A stretch of 64,000 nucleotides of DNA from an uncultured Erysipelotrichaceae bacterium (GTDB taxonomy: Bacteria; Bacillota_I; Bacilli_A; Erysipelotrichales; Coprobacillaceae), in NCBI GenBank assembly GCA_900538465.1, contig UPXV01000005.1:21927-85926 (forward strand), read 5' to 3'. Made by a program: the position numbers and the translations under genes. The notes beneath the pieces are model-generated. The model had not been told where the DNA came from, made no database searches, and saw nothing but the letters and a program-made list of their open reading frames with translations. This document shows positions 33,782 through 43,352 of the stretch, piece after piece (position 1 is the stretch's first letter; every line of letters starts with the position of its first letter).

Positions 33782-34668
33782 TGAAACAATATAAGAGATT
33801 GGTATCACCTTATTGTTTTTGGTTATTCGTTTTAACAATTGTTCCTATGTTGTTGATTGCATTTTATGCTGTTACAGCAAAAGGAACAGAAATTACAACT
33901 TTCCAATTTACCTTAGATAATTTCTTTAAATTTTTAGATCCTATTTTCTTATCTGTTTTACTAAGATCATTGATTTTAGGAATTTTAACAACAGCTATTT
34001 GTTTCTTGATTGGTTATCCTATTGCTTATATGATTTCTAAATGTAAAGAAACCACACAAACAATTTTAATTTTATTAATTACGATCCCAACTTGGATTAA
34101 TTTATTAATGCGTACGTATGCATGGATGAGTATTTTAAGTAATAATGGGATTATGAATAATCTTTTGGTATCGCTAGGATTAGGGCGTGTGCAAATGATG
34201 TATACTGATTTTGCAGTTGTGATTGGGATGGTCTATAACTTTTTACCATTTATGATTTTACCAATTCACACATCATTAACAAGTATGGATAAATCTTTGA
34301 CAGAGGCATCTATGGATTTAGGTGCGTCTCGTGTTCAAACGTTTTTTAAAGTCACTTTTCGTTTATCACTGAGTGGTGTTTTAACAGGTGTGACAATGGT
34401 CTTTTTACCTGCGATTAGTGCTTTTGTCATTCCTAAGATGTTGGGTGGCGGACAATACTCTTTGATTGGTAACTTTATTGAACAACAGTTTATTACGGTT
34501 GGAAATTGGCATTTTGGTAGTGCAGTTTCTTTGGTTTTGGCAGTCATTGTTATTGTCTTAATGGCTTTGATCTATAAGGCTGAAAAACGTACAAATGTTT
34601 CTGATGAAGAGGAAGGAGGAAAACAAAGTGGGAAAAGAAAAAAAATACGTAAGAGTTCTTTGCATTAG
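33781..34668 (+). CDS. potB: Spermidine/putrescine permease PotB
   Basis: This 295-residue permease has six helices and the inner-membrane EAA loop (EASMDLGASRVQTFFKVTF, about 174-192), which contacts PotA. The charged C-terminal tail (KQSGKRKKIRKSS) is encoded by DNA that also carries the start region of potC, with a 41-base overlap. Confidence 0.93.
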   Translation: MKQYKRLVSPYCFWLFVLTIVPMLLIAFYAVTAKGTEITTFQFTLDNFFKFLDPIFLSVLLRSLILGILTTAICFLIGYPIAYMISKCKETTQTILILLITIPTWINLLMRTYAWMSILSNNGIMNNLLVSLGLGRVQMMYTDFAVVIGMVYNFLPFMILPIHTSLTSMDKSLTEASMDLGASRVQTFFKVTFRLSLSGVLTGVTMVFLPAISAFVIPKMLGGGQYSLIGNFIEQQFITVGNWHFGSAVSLVLAVIVIVLMALIYKAEKRTNVSDEEEGGKQSGKRKKIRKSSLH

Positions 34669-35437
34669 TCTTTGCTTATTGTTTTTGTATTTTCCTTTAT
34701 TTGTTATGGGATTTTTCTCTTTGAATAGTGCAAAATCTTTATCAAATTTTAGAGGTTTTTCATTGCGTTGGTATGAATCTTTGTTTGGGAATACGCAATT
34801 ATTGGATGCAGTTTTTGTTTCTGTAACGATTGCCATTATTGCTACTGTTGTTTCAACGATTTTAGGAACAATTACGGCAATTGCTTTAACAAAATCTAAA
34901 AAAACAATTCGTACAGCAATCTTACAAGTGAATAATTTACCTATTATGAATCCTGAAATTGTTACAGCAATTTCATTAATGATCTTTTTCTCATTTATTA
35001 GTATTGAAAAAGGTTATTTGACTATGTTACTAGCACATATTGCTTTTTGTACACCTTATGTGATTACGAATGTTTATCCAAAAGTGAAACAATTGGATGA
35101 TAATTTGGCTGATGCAGCAATGGATTTAGGTGCAACACCTTTTCAAACTTTAATGAAAGTCATTCTTCCACAAATTAAACCTGGGATTGTAGCAGGAGCA
35201 TTATTGGCATTTACAATGTCTTTTGATGATTTTGTGATTTCATATTTTGTGAGTGGAAATGGTGTAGAAAATATTTCTATTGTGATTTACAATATGTCTA
35301 AACGTATGAATCCAAGTATTTATGCATTATCAACAATTGTGTTGATTGTTATTTTGATTGTTTTATTGGTTGGTACATTTATACCTTATTTGATTGTCAA
35401 AAGAAAAGGGGAGAAATTGAATGAAAAGATTAGCTAA
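34628..35437 (+). CDS. potC: Spermidine/putrescine permease PotC
   Basis: This 269-residue, six-helix permease has an EAA loop (DAAMDLGATPFQTLMKVIL). The GTG at 34628 was chosen because GGAAGGAGG lies 8 bases before it; the frame's ATG at 34595 has no site. Even so it overlaps potB by 41 bases, implying tight translational coupling. The stop overlaps potD by 17 bases. Confidence 0.93.
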   Translation: MGKEKKYVRVLCISLCLLFLYFPLFVMGFFSLNSAKSLSNFRGFSLRWYESLFGNTQLLDAVFVSVTIAIIATVVSTILGTITAIALTKSKKTIRTAILQVNNLPIMNPEIVTAISLMIFFSFISIEKGYLTMLLAHIAFCTPYVITNVYPKVKQLDDNLADAAMDLGATPFQTLMKVILPQIKPGIVAGALLAFTMSFDDFVISYFVSGNGVENISIVIYNMSKRMNPSIYALSTIVLIVILIVLLVGTFIPYLIVKRKGEKLNEKIS

Positions 35438-36467
35438 ACTTTTATTGGTTGGAGTTATGGTTCTGACAACTTTGGTTGGCTGTGGCTCACGAAACTATAA
35501 ATATACTTTAAGAGTTTTTAACTGGGGTGAATATGTTGATCCTGATGTGATTAGTGGTTTTCAAAAAGAGTTTGATTGTAAAGTGATTTATGAAACATTT
35601 GATTCTAATGAATCTATGTATACAAAATTATTAGGAGGAAATAAATATGATATTATGGTTCCTTCTGAATATATGATTGAAAGATTAATTAAAGAAAAAT
35701 TGGTTCAAAAGATTGATTGGTCTTTAATTACGAATAAAGATAGTCTAGATAATTCTGTTTTAAATCAAAGTTTTGATAAAAACAATGATTATTGGGTGCC
35801 TTATTTTTATGGGAATGTTGGAATTGTTTATGACAAAACAAAAGTCTTGGAATCTGATTTAAACGCTGGTTGGGAAGTTTTAAGAAATCCAAAGTATAAA
35901 GGAAATATTTATATGTATGATTCTGAAAGAGATTCATTTATGGTTGCTTTAAAAGCTTTAGGATATTCTATGAATACAACCAATAAAGAAGAAATTGAAA
36001 AAGCGTATCAATGGCTTGTGGAACAAAGAAAAACAATGGATCCAACATATGGTATGGATGAAACTATTGATGCTATGAAAAATAGTGAAAAAGCTATGGC
36101 TGTTATGTATTCAGGAGATGCAGCAGCAGTAATTGCTGAAAATCCTGATATGAGTTATTATTTACCAAATGAAGGAACAAATGTTTGGTTTGATGGTTTT
36201 GTGATTAGCAAAGATTGTCAAGATACAAAATTAGCAATGGAATTTATCAATTATATGATTAGTGATGAAAATGCCTTAAACAATACTTTAGAGGTAGGAT
36301 ATCTCACATCTAATGTCAATGCAGCAAAAGAAGCTTCATTAAATGAGTTTAAAGGGAATATTGCTTATGGTATTCGTATGGAAAAAAATGATGAAGTCTT
36401 TGCTTATCAACCTCAAGAAGTGAAAGAAATGTTTAGTAACTACTGGACAAAGATTAAAGCACAATAA
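35421..36467 (+). CDS. potD: Spermidine/putrescine-binding lipoprotein PotD
   Basis: This 348-residue protein has a lipoprotein signal (VLTTLVGCGS, Cys near 21). The mature part begins with LRVFNWGEYVDPDVI, the hallmark of polyamine-binding proteins, followed by KYDIMVPSEYM and WVPYFYGNVGIVYD. It captures polyamine outside the membrane for PotABC. It is the last gene of the operon, before a strong terminator. Confidence 0.95.
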   Translation: MKRLAKLLLVGVMVLTTLVGCGSRNYKYTLRVFNWGEYVDPDVISGFQKEFDCKVIYETFDSNESMYTKLLGGNKYDIMVPSEYMIERLIKEKLVQKIDWSLITNKDSLDNSVLNQSFDKNNDYWVPYFYGNVGIVYDKTKVLESDLNAGWEVLRNPKYKGNIYMYDSERDSFMVALKALGYSMNTTNKEEIEKAYQWLVEQRKTMDPTYGMDETIDAMKNSEKAMAVMYSGDAAAVIAENPDMSYYLPNEGTNVWFDGFVISKDCQDTKLAMEFINYMISDENALNNTLEVGYLTSNVNAAKEASLNEFKGNIAYGIRMEKNDEVFAYQPQEVKEMFSNYWTKIKAQ

Positions 36468-36475
36468 ATTTTAAA

Positions 36476-36517
36476 AAAAGTTCTCACAAAAAAATGTTGA
36501 TGAGAACTTTTCTTTTT
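36476..36517 (+). terminator. Terminator of the pot operon
   Basis: AAAAGTTCTCA (36476-36486) pairs with TGAGAACTTTT (36501-36511), followed by CTTTTTTT. Confidence 0.88.
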
Positions 36518-36558
36518 TTATATGCTCAAATTTTATTACATTTTTTTGTAAAAACCTC

Positions 36559-36587
36559 TTGCAATCAAATGCAAAATATTATATACT
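36559..36587 (+). promoter_or_regulatory. Promoter of the tRNA cluster
   Basis: TTGCAA (36559-36564), 17 bases, TATACT (36582-36587), about 30 bases before tRNA-Cys. A second promoter inside the cluster, TTGCAA (36828-36833), 17 bases, TATTAT (36851-36856), lies before tRNA-Arg. Confidence 0.75.
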
Positions 36588-36616
36588 ATTTGAGCAACAG
36601 AAAAAAGAGAACAAAT

Positions 36617-36691
36617 GGTTCCATAGCCAAGTTGGTAAGGCTACAGACTGCAACTCTGTCATCGTCGGTTCGAGTCCGGCTGGAACCTCCA
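36617..36691 (+). tRNA. tRNA-Cys (GCA)
   Basis: Acceptor GGTTCCA/TGGAACC, anticodon loop CTGCAAC in the ACAGA/TCTGT stem, encoded CCA at the end. First gene of the cluster. Confidence 0.95.
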
Positions 36692-36697
36692 TCTGTT

Positions 36698-36786
36698 GCC
36701 CAGGTGGCGAAATTGGTAGACGCACAGGACTTAAAATCCTGCGGACCTTAAAATCCGTGCCGGTTCGACTCCGGCCCTGGGCACCA
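36698..36786 (+). tRNA. tRNA-Leu (TAA)
   Basis: Class II tRNA with a long variable arm. Acceptor GCCCAGG/CCTGGGC, anticodon loop CTTAAAA in the CAGGA/TCCTG stem, encoded CCA. Confidence 0.95.
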
Positions 36787-36878
36787 TTTCTTAGTAAAAA
36801 GAAAATGAAAAAAATGTAAAAAAAGTGTTGCAATAGAACAGCGAATATGATATTATTGAATGGCGCTGTTAAAGAGAT

Positions 36879-36955
36879 GCGCTAGTAGCTCAACTGGATA
36901 GAGTGCTTGACTACGGATCAAGAGGTTGTGGGTTCGATTCCTGCCTAGCGCGCCA
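36879..36955 (+). tRNA. tRNA-Arg (ACG)
   Basis: Acceptor GCGCTAG/CTAGCGC, anticodon loop CTACGGA in CTTGA/TCAAG, encoded CCA. The A34 should be edited to inosine. Confidence 0.95.
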
Positions 36956-36979
36956 ATTGAGATTTAAAAAATTGAATAT

Positions 36980-37056
36980 CGGGAAGTAGCACAGCTTGGT
37001 AGTGCACCTGGTTTGGGACCAGGGGGTCGCAGGTTCAAATCCTGTCTTCCCGACCA
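36980..37056 (+). tRNA. tRNA-Pro (TGG)
   Basis: Acceptor CGGGAAG/CTTCCCG, anticodon loop TTTGGGA in CCTGG/CCAGG, encoded CCA. Confidence 0.95.
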
Positions 37057-37064
37057 TTTAAAAT

Positions 37065-37140
37065 GGGGCTTTAGCTCAGATGGGAGAGCGCCTGCTTTGC
37101 ACGCAGGAGGTCAGCGGTTCGATCCCGCTAAGCTCCACCA
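37065..37140 (+). tRNA. tRNA-Ala (TGC)
   Basis: Acceptor GGGGCTT/AAGCTCC with the G3:U70 wobble that marks alanine tRNA. Anticodon loop TTTGCAC, encoded CCA. Confidence 0.95.
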
Positions 37141-37147
37141 TTAATGC

Positions 37148-37240
37148 GGAGGTTTACCCAAGCCTGGCTGAAGGGATCGGTCTTGAAAACCGACAGGGGA
37201 TGAAAGTCCCGCGGGGGTTCGAATCCCTCAACCTCCGCCA
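37148..37240 (+). tRNA. tRNA-Ser (TGA)
   Basis: Class II tRNA with a long variable arm. Acceptor GGAGGTT/AACCTCC, discriminator G, anticodon loop CTTGAAA in TCGGT/ACCGA, encoded CCA. Confidence 0.95.
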
Positions 37241-37260
37241 TTTCATAAAGTTTATAACAT

Positions 37261-37337
<77 letters not shown>

Positions 37338-37340
37338 AAT

Positions 37341-37417
37341 GGTCTGGTAGTTCAGTTGGTTAGAATGCCGCCCTGTCACGGCGGAGGTCGCGGGTTCGAG
37401 TCCCGTCCAGACCGCCA
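37341..37417 (+). tRNA. tRNA-Asp (GTC)
   Basis: Acceptor GGTCTGG/CCAGACC, anticodon loop CTGTCAC in CCGCC/GGCGG, discriminator G, encoded CCA. Confidence 0.95.
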
Positions 37418-37420
37418 TTT

Positions 37421-37496
<76 letters not shown>

Positions 37497-37522
37497 TTTA
37501 CTTAAAAAACGATTCACTACAT

Positions 37523-37599
37523 GGCGGGGTAGCTCAGTTGGCTAGAGCAATCGGTTCATACCCGGTGGGTCGGGGGTTCAAATCCCTTCCCCGCTACCA
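37523..37599 (+). tRNA. tRNA-Met (CAT), elongator
   Basis: Acceptor GGCGGGG/CCCCGCT (first pair a wobble), anticodon loop TTCATAC, encoded CCA. The acceptor and the loop T33-C-A-T-A-C match the elongator Met pattern of Firmicutes, in contrast with the Ile2 gene at 37641. Confidence 0.88.
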
Positions 37600-37609
37600 T
37601 TAAGCTAAC

Positions 37610-37635
37610 AAGTGGTGATCAACCACTTTTTATTT
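37610..37635 (+). terminator. Hairpin between tRNA-Met and tRNA-Ile2
   Basis: AAGTGGT (37610-37616) pairs with ACCACTT (37622-37628), followed by TTTATTTT. It would end most of the tRNA transcripts before the last gene. Confidence 0.7.
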
Positions 37636-37640
37636 TATCT

Positions 37641-37717
37641 GGACCCTTAGCTCAGTTGGTTAGAGCTATCGGCTCATAACCGATCGGTCGAAGGTTCGAG
37701 TCCTTCAGGGTCCACCA
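37641..37717 (+). tRNA. tRNA-Ile2 (CAT, lysidine-modified)
   Basis: Acceptor GGACCCT/AGGGTCC, anticodon loop CTCATAA, encoded CCA. The body follows the Bacillus tRNA-Ile2 pattern (GGACC...GGTCCACCA). C34 would be changed to lysidine by TilS so that it reads AUA. The assignment rests on body similarity. Confidence 0.82.
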
Positions 37718-37732
37718 AATTGTTATGATAAG

Positions 37733-37760
37733 TATAACTTCAAAAGAGGTTATATTTTTT
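37733..37760 (+). terminator. Terminator after the tRNA cluster
   Basis: TATAACTTC (37733-37741), loop AAAA, GAGGTTATA (37746-37754), then T-rich. Confidence 0.8.
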
Positions 37761-37854
37761 ATTTTTTCTTTTGCTTATTTCATGATATGATGTTTATAGT
37801 AATATTCACAAAATATTCATACCGATGTGTTATATTATGCTGGTAGGTGAGAAA

Positions 37855-40197
37855 ATGGAAAATATAGAGAATCTTGGACTTTCAACTGATGAAGTCAAAC
37901 AAAGAGTCAATCAGGGACAAGTCAATATATCACAAGACAATATATCGAAAACAAAAAAACAAATTGTCCTTGAACATACTTTAACATATTTTAATTTTTT
38001 GAATCTTTTTTTAGCAGGAATTATTATTTCAACTGGACGTTGGACCAACTTAACTTTTTTGGTTGTTGTTTTTGTCAATTCTATAGTTGGAATTTATCAA
38101 GAATTAAAAGTTAAAAAGATTATTGATCAATTAACAGTTGTCACTGTTAAGAAAGTTAAAGTCATTCGAGATCATCAACAACAATTGATTGCGATAGAAG
38201 ATTTGGTTGTTGATGATGTGATTTATATTGAAAATGGGAATCAAATTGGTTCTGATAGTGTTGTTTTGCTTTCACGAGGTTTAGAAATTAATGAATCTAT
38301 GCTGACTGGTGAATCAAAACCAGTGAAAAAAAACAAAGATGATGAATTGTTATCTGGAAGTTTTGTTGTTGCAGGGAGTGCTTATGCACGCGTGATTCGT
38401 GTAGGAAATGAGAATTATTCTACGCAATTGGTTCATAAAGCGAAACATAAAAATAAAGCGTCTTCTGAAATGAAAGACGCTATTGAAAAAATAATTAAAG
38501 TTTTAAGTATTGTGATTATACCTGTTGGTCTTGTTTTGTTTTTATCACAAATGTCTGCTTTTCCAAATGACCATGCTTCTGCCATTGTGAAAACTGTTGG
38601 TGGAGTCATTGGCATGATTCCTGAAGGTCTTGTCTTATTAACCAGTCTTTCCTTTATTTTGGGTGTTGGAAAATTAGCTAAAAAGAAAGCTTTAATTCAA
38701 GAAATGGAAGCTATCGAAGCCTTAGCACGAGTCAATGTTTTGTGTTTAGATAAAACAGGAACACTCACTACGGGTGAGTTAGAAGTCGATCAAGTGATTC
38801 CATTTGTTGAAGATACAACTGATATTCATGAAATTATGGGTGCTATGGCTTATTATTTTGATGATGTCAATGCGACTCAAAAAGCTTTGCAAGATTATTT
38901 TACAAAACCTGAAAATTATATTGTTAAGGCAATGATTCCATTTTCATCACAACGAAAGATGCGTGCGATTGCTTTTGAAAATAAAGGGCAATATGTCTTA
39001 GGAGCACCAGAATTTTTATTAAGTGAGGATCACCCTGTTTTAAAAAGTGTAGAAAAGTATTCCCAAAAGGGATTGCGTGTTTTATTGCTTGGTGAAACTG
39101 ATTTGGTGGATGATCACAATAATCAAATTGGGCAGGTGCAACCTTTGGCTTTGATTGTTATTCATGATTGTATCCGTCAAGAAGCGAGAGACACATTGGC
39201 ATTTTTCGAAAAAGCAGATGTTGAGATTAGAATTTTATCTGGTGATAATCCAATGACTGTTTCTCATGTTGCTTTAGAAGCTGGATTAAAATATGGAGAA
39301 CGTTATATTGACGCATCAACTTTGCCAGAAGATGAAGAAGAGTTAGAAAAGGTTGTTGAACATTATCGTGTCTTTGGACGTGTCAAACCTGAACAAAAAC
39401 AACAAATTATCAAAGCTTGTCAAGCCAAAGGTTTGGTTGTTGGGATGGTTGGAGATGGTGTTAATGATGTTTTGGCTTTAAAAGATGCGGATTGTGGAAT
39501 CGCAATGGCAGCAGGAAGTGATGCGGCGAAACAAGCAGCTCATATTGTCCTGTTGGATTCAAACTTTGCATCCATGAAAGCTATCGTTAATGAAGGACGT
39601 GCCATTATTGCAGATATTGAACGTGTCAGTTCACTTTATTTAACCAAAACGATTTATTCGACTGCATTATGTTTGATTTTTGCAGCGTTACGCATGAGTT
39701 ATCCATTTACACCATTACAATTGAGTTTGATTAGCGGTTTGGCTATTGGCATACCAAGTTTCCTTATTACACTAGAACGCTCATCACAGCTTTCGGCACA
39801 AGGATTTATGAAACATGTCATTACAACAGCTGTTCCATGTGCTGTGACTATGATTATTTATATGTTGGCAATTAGTTTGTTTGGACAATGGCTACATATG
39901 GATTTAAAACTTGTTTCTACTTATCAATTTTTAGTTGCTGGGTTTATTAGCTTTTTGGTTGTCTTTATTGTATGTATGCCATTAAATCGTTTGCGTGCTT
40001 ATATTGCCACAATGATTACAATTTTGTTTTATTTAATACTATTGATTATGCCTGATTTCTTTGGAATTTATTCTTTATTCAATTGGTCAATGATATGGTT
40101 AATTCCAATTTGCGCAAGTTCTGTTTTTGTGATTGGAACTTTAAAAACTTTTATTCATTATCTTTATAAGTTAAATGTCCAAAAGAAATATCACTAA
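37855..40197 (+). CDS. Cation-transporting P-type ATPase (CtpE/Ca-ATPase-like)
   Basis: This 780-residue ATPase has an actuator motif MLTGES and an M4-type PEGL (IGMIPEGLVLLTS). The phosphorylation site is CLDKTGTLTTG, the hinge VGDGVNDVLALKDAD, and about ten helices are predicted. There is no heavy-metal CPC motif and no N-terminal HMA domain. It resembles the HAD-IC ATPases of the CtpE/Ca2+ type; the ion is inferred. ATG 37855 follows TAGGTGAG; the upstream ten codons lack a site. Its 3' end overlaps the convergent gene by 47 bases. Confidence 0.88.
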   Translation: MENIENLGLSTDEVKQRVNQGQVNISQDNISKTKKQIVLEHTLTYFNFLNLFLAGIIISTGRWTNLTFLVVVFVNSIVGIYQELKVKKIIDQLTVVTVKKVKVIRDHQQQLIAIEDLVVDDVIYIENGNQIGSDSVVLLSRGLEINESMLTGESKPVKKNKDDELLSGSFVVAGSAYARVIRVGNENYSTQLVHKAKHKNKASSEMKDAIEKIIKVLSIVIIPVGLVLFLSQMSAFPNDHASAIVKTVGGVIGMIPEGLVLLTSLSFILGVGKLAKKKALIQEMEAIEALARVNVLCLDKTGTLTTGELEVDQVIPFVEDTTDIHEIMGAMAYYFDDVNATQKALQDYFTKPENYIVKAMIPFSSQRKMRAIAFENKGQYVLGAPEFLLSEDHPVLKSVEKYSQKGLRVLLLGETDLVDDHNNQIGQVQPLALIVIHDCIRQEARDTLAFFEKADVEIRILSGDNPMTVSHVALEAGLKYGERYIDASTLPEDEEELEKVVEHYRVFGRVKPEQKQQIIKACQAKGLVVGMVGDGVNDVLALKDADCGIAMAAGSDAAKQAAHIVLLDSNFASMKAIVNEGRAIIADIERVSSLYLTKTIYSTALCLIFAALRMSYPFTPLQLSLISGLAIGIPSFLITLERSSQLSAQGFMKHVITTAVPCAVTMIIYMLAISLFGQWLHMDLKLVSTYQFLVAGFISFLVVFIVCMPLNRLRAYIATMITILFYLILLIMPDFFGIYSLFNWSMIWLIPICASSVFVIGTLKTFIHYLYKLNVQKKYH

Positions 40198-40729
40198 TTG
40201 TATTCATTAAAGAAATTAGACTTTTATGTGGTTTTAAAGTGTTCTCATATTGTGATTGCGTACAATGATAGAAATCAAAAGGATGAATAAAAGGATGAGA
40301 AAAATAGATACCATAATGAAATGATAAATGCGATTTGTGTTCTTTTAAAGTTATATTCTTAGTTGCAATAACTTTTTCAAATAAAGCAATTGCATTTAAA
40401 ATATCTTGTTCTTGAATATTGAACATAACGATAAAAAATGTATCATCATTATCGTGATAAAGATTGGCTTCGCCAAAATCAAAATACGTTTTTATGGTTT
40501 TTAAGATTCCTTCTGATAGTTTTATGTAATTTTGAGGATGAAGATGGTAAGACAAAGGATAAAAATGGTATTTGATATAGATTCCTGTTAGAGTTTTTAT
40601 GTCTTGAGGAAGTTCTAAATCTTTAAAAAAAGAATACATTATTTTTTCATCAAGTATGGTATGATATTGAAAATCAGGATCCAAAATATGATGAGTTGTA
40701 AAAAAATCATGTTTGTTATAGATATGCAT
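40151..40729 (-). CDS. Unknown 192-residue protein, convergent with the P-type ATPase
   Basis: This protein is rich in His, Phe and Tyr, with no membrane helix or signal. A central stretch (GILKTIKTYFDFGEANLYHDNDDTF given in part) has the helix-strand-turn feel of a GGDEF fold, but the GGDEF motif itself is absent. I do not claim a family. The last 16 codons lie over the ATPase 3' end on the other strand, so no terminator separates the two. Confidence 0.5.
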   Translation of the reverse strand: MHIYNKHDFFTTHHILDPDFQYHTILDEKIMYSFFKDLELPQDIKTLTGIYIKYHFYPLSYHLHPQNYIKLSEGILKTIKTYFDFGEANLYHDNDDTFFIVMFNIQEQDILNAIALFEKVIATKNITLKEHKSHLSFHYGIYFSHPFIHPFDFYHCTQSQYENTLKPHKSLISLMNTISDISFGHLTYKDNE

Positions 40730-40841
40730 TGATAATCACCTGTATTTGTTATAACATAGTGATTCAAAGAAGAGATGGATATATGAGAAAAAGAAAGAAA
40801 AATATTGAATTGTTGTTAAATTAGTCAAGAAAGGGATATAT

Positions 40842-42236
40842 ATGAAACTGAAGTTAAAAAATAAAAGGTTATTGGAATTTATTGGAATCATTGGAATGAT
40901 TGCGATTGTGATAGTAGGAATATTTTTCTTTTTTCATTCATCGCGAATAAAATTTACATCACAAAGAGAAATTGAAATCAATTCTGTTGTTGATTATACA
41001 CAATTTGTCAAAGAAATTAAAAATGGAGATTTAAAAAATTTGGTTATAGATAGTTCTAAAGTGAATGTGAAAAAATTAGGGGAATATGAAGTTGGTTATC
41101 AATATGAAGATGATAAAGAAACTTTAAAAGTGAAAGTTGTTGATTCTACTCCACCTCAATTTGATGTTCAATCTCAAACCATTGCTTTGAATCAATCAAT
41201 AGATCCAAAAGAATTAGTGAAAAATATTAAGGATGCTACAAAAACAACAGTTGCTTTTTCTAAAAGATACTCTTTTGACAAAGCTGGTAAGCAAGAGGTT
41301 GAAGTTGTTGTCAAAGATGAAGGTGGAAATGAAACACGTAAAACTGTTAAAGTCAATGTAGAAGAAGATAAAAAAGCACCTGAAATTATTGCTGGGAATG
41401 TCAGCGTCATTGTTGGCAGTCAAGTGGATTTAAAAGATTATGCCACAGCCAAAGATAATTTTGATACAGCCCCACAATTAACTGTTGAAAAAAATAATTT
41501 TGATGCTAATAAAAAAGGCAATTATGAAGTGAAATATATTGCTAAAGATAGTAGTGGAAATCAATCTGAAAAGACGATTACTGTTCAAGTTGTTGATAAA
41601 ACTGATAAAAATGAAAAAGTTGTTTATTTAACATTTGATGATGGACCATCTCGTTATACATCATCAGTTCTTGATATTTTAGATAAGTATAATTGTAAAG
41701 CAACTTTCTTTATTACAGGGATGAATTCAAGTTATCGTAAATATATTAAGATTGCTCATGACAAAGGTCATACAATTGGACTTCATACATATAGTCATAA
41801 TTATAGTAAAGTTTATTCTTCAACGGATGCATATTTTAAAGATTTAGAAAAAGTTGGAAATCTTGCTAAGGATTATATTGGATTTGTTCCTAAATATATT
41901 CGTTTCCCAGGTGGTGGATCAAATACTGTTTCTAAAAAATATTCCAAAGGGATTATGAGTAAACTAACAAAAATGGTAGAGGAAAAAGGATATATCTATT
42001 ATGATTGGAATGCTGAAAATGGTGATGGATATAGTCATATGAGTCAATCAGAGATGTTATCAAGAGCAACTTCATCATCACATAATCAAATTATGATTTT
42101 AATGCATGATGCAAATGGAAAACAAAATACGGTTGATATTTTACCAGAAGTTATTGAATATTATCAAAAACGTGGTTATACATTTAAAGCAATTGATGAT
42201 TCATCAATTGTTCCTCATCAACATGTAAACAATTAA
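40842..42236 (+). CDS. Membrane-anchored polysaccharide deacetylase with Ig-like repeats
   Basis: This 464-residue protein has an N-terminal membrane anchor (about 12-30). Two or three beta-sandwich repeats with VVDSTPP and EEDKKAPEI starts (DUF5011-like, about 35-255) follow. A NodB deacetylase comes last, with all five motifs: TFDDGP, HTYSHN, RFPGGG, DWN and ILMHD. It probably removes acetyl groups from peptidoglycan N-acetylglucosamine, giving lysozyme resistance. The start follows AAAGGG. Confidence 0.93.
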   Translation: MKLKLKNKRLLEFIGIIGMIAIVIVGIFFFFHSSRIKFTSQREIEINSVVDYTQFVKEIKNGDLKNLVIDSSKVNVKKLGEYEVGYQYEDDKETLKVKVVDSTPPQFDVQSQTIALNQSIDPKELVKNIKDATKTTVAFSKRYSFDKAGKQEVEVVVKDEGGNETRKTVKVNVEEDKKAPEIIAGNVSVIVGSQVDLKDYATAKDNFDTAPQLTVEKNNFDANKKGNYEVKYIAKDSSGNQSEKTITVQVVDKTDKNEKVVYLTFDDGPSRYTSSVLDILDKYNCKATFFITGMNSSYRKYIKIAHDKGHTIGLHTYSHNYSKVYSSTDAYFKDLEKVGNLAKDYIGFVPKYIRFPGGGSNTVSKKYSKGIMSKLTKMVEEKGYIYYDWNAENGDGYSHMSQSEMLSRATSSSHNQIMILMHDANGKQNTVDILPEVIEYYQKRGYTFKAIDDSSIVPHQHVNN

Positions 42237-42254
42237 AGCCTTTGGGCTTTTTTT
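42235..42254 (+). terminator. Terminator after the deacetylase
   Basis: AAAGCC (42235-42240) and GGCTTT (42245-42250) around TTTG, then TTTTG. It begins at the stop codon. Confidence 0.8.
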
Positions 42255-42282
42255 GTTTTGTTTTGCATATATTGTATGGGTG

Positions 42283-43311
42283 ATGAGTGTGAAAAGAAAG
42301 TCATGGATAATTGGGATTGTTTTTTGTATAGGATATTGTTTGATATTAAAATACATGTTTCAAGTGATTTTGCCTTTTGCACTTGCATTACTTTGTTATT
42401 TTATGATGAAACCATTAATTGATTATTTAGAAAAATATTTGCATATGAAAAGAAGTGCGATTGGTATTTCTTTGTTGTTGGTGATTTATCTTGTGTTGGC
42501 ACTTCTTTTAGGAAGTATGATAACTTATGGAATGATTTCATTATTTTCTTATTTACAAATCTTACCACAATATATTCAAGATTATTGTTTGCCTTTTTTT
42601 CATGACCTTATGAGTTTTATTCAAAATAGCTTCCCACATTTTTTTAAAGGAAATATTATGGATACTCTCCAAAATTTTATAAGTGAATCTTTTTTGCAAA
42701 TGATTGGCTATTTTTCTATGTTTGTAACACGTATACCGATGTATATATTTACTTTTTTTCTTTTTGTTATTTCAACTTTCTTTTTGGTTTTAGATTATGA
42801 TGATATGAAAAAACAAATGTTATTGTTTTGTCGTCCTCGTTTTGTTCAAACTTTCGTTTCGATAAAAAATCAATGTTTAAAGAGCCTTTGGCAATATATC
42901 AAATGTCAGATGGTTTTGATGTTGATTTGTTTTTTGATTCTATTGTGTGGATTTTCTATTATGCATTTTTCACATCCACTTGTTTATGCATTTATTACAG
43001 CATTGCTGGATAGTTTACCTTTTATTGGAGTAGGGATTGTATTACTTCCTATATGTATTATCTATTTGCTTCAAAAAGCTTATTTAAAAGCTTTTTATAT
43101 CTTTTTGATATATTTAATCATCAATATGGTCAGAAGCATCTTAGAACCACAAATTATGAATAAACAGACACAAGTTCCATCCTTTGTTTTGTTATTGTCT
43201 ATGATGATACACCTTTACTTTTTTGGTGTAATAGGAATTATTTTATCTCCAATTCATATGAATCTATGTTATAGCCTCTTATCATCTTTACAAGATACAT
43301 CTAGCCATTAA
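42283..43311 (+). CDS. AI-2E/PerM-family transporter
   Basis: This 342-residue protein has eight or so helices and the family layout: two N-terminal helices (LALLCYFMMKPLIDYLEKY), a long central soluble stretch, and C-terminal motifs LDSLPFIGVGIVLLP and SILEPQIMNKQTQVPS. Members export various molecules, including Na+/H+ exchangers and YtvI; the substrate is unknown. A frame open from 42253 begins in the upstream terminator, so ATG 42283 was chosen. Confidence 0.87.
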   Translation: MSVKRKSWIIGIVFCIGYCLILKYMFQVILPFALALLCYFMMKPLIDYLEKYLHMKRSAIGISLLLVIYLVLALLLGSMITYGMISLFSYLQILPQYIQDYCLPFFHDLMSFIQNSFPHFFKGNIMDTLQNFISESFLQMIGYFSMFVTRIPMYIFTFFLFVISTFFLVLDYDDMKKQMLLFCRPRFVQTFVSIKNQCLKSLWQYIKCQMVLMLICFLILLCGFSIMHFSHPLVYAFITALLDSLPFIGVGIVLLPICIIYLLQKAYLKAFYIFLIYLIINMVRSILEPQIMNKQTQVPSFVLLLSMMIHLYFFGVIGIILSPIHMNLCYSLLSSLQDTSSH

Positions 43312-43352
43312 AACAAATATTTGATACAATACTAAAAAAAGGATGGTGTCAT

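Noticed and set aside
40151..40729. Diguanylate cyclase
   Set aside because: The GGDEF motif and its metal-binding residues are absent.
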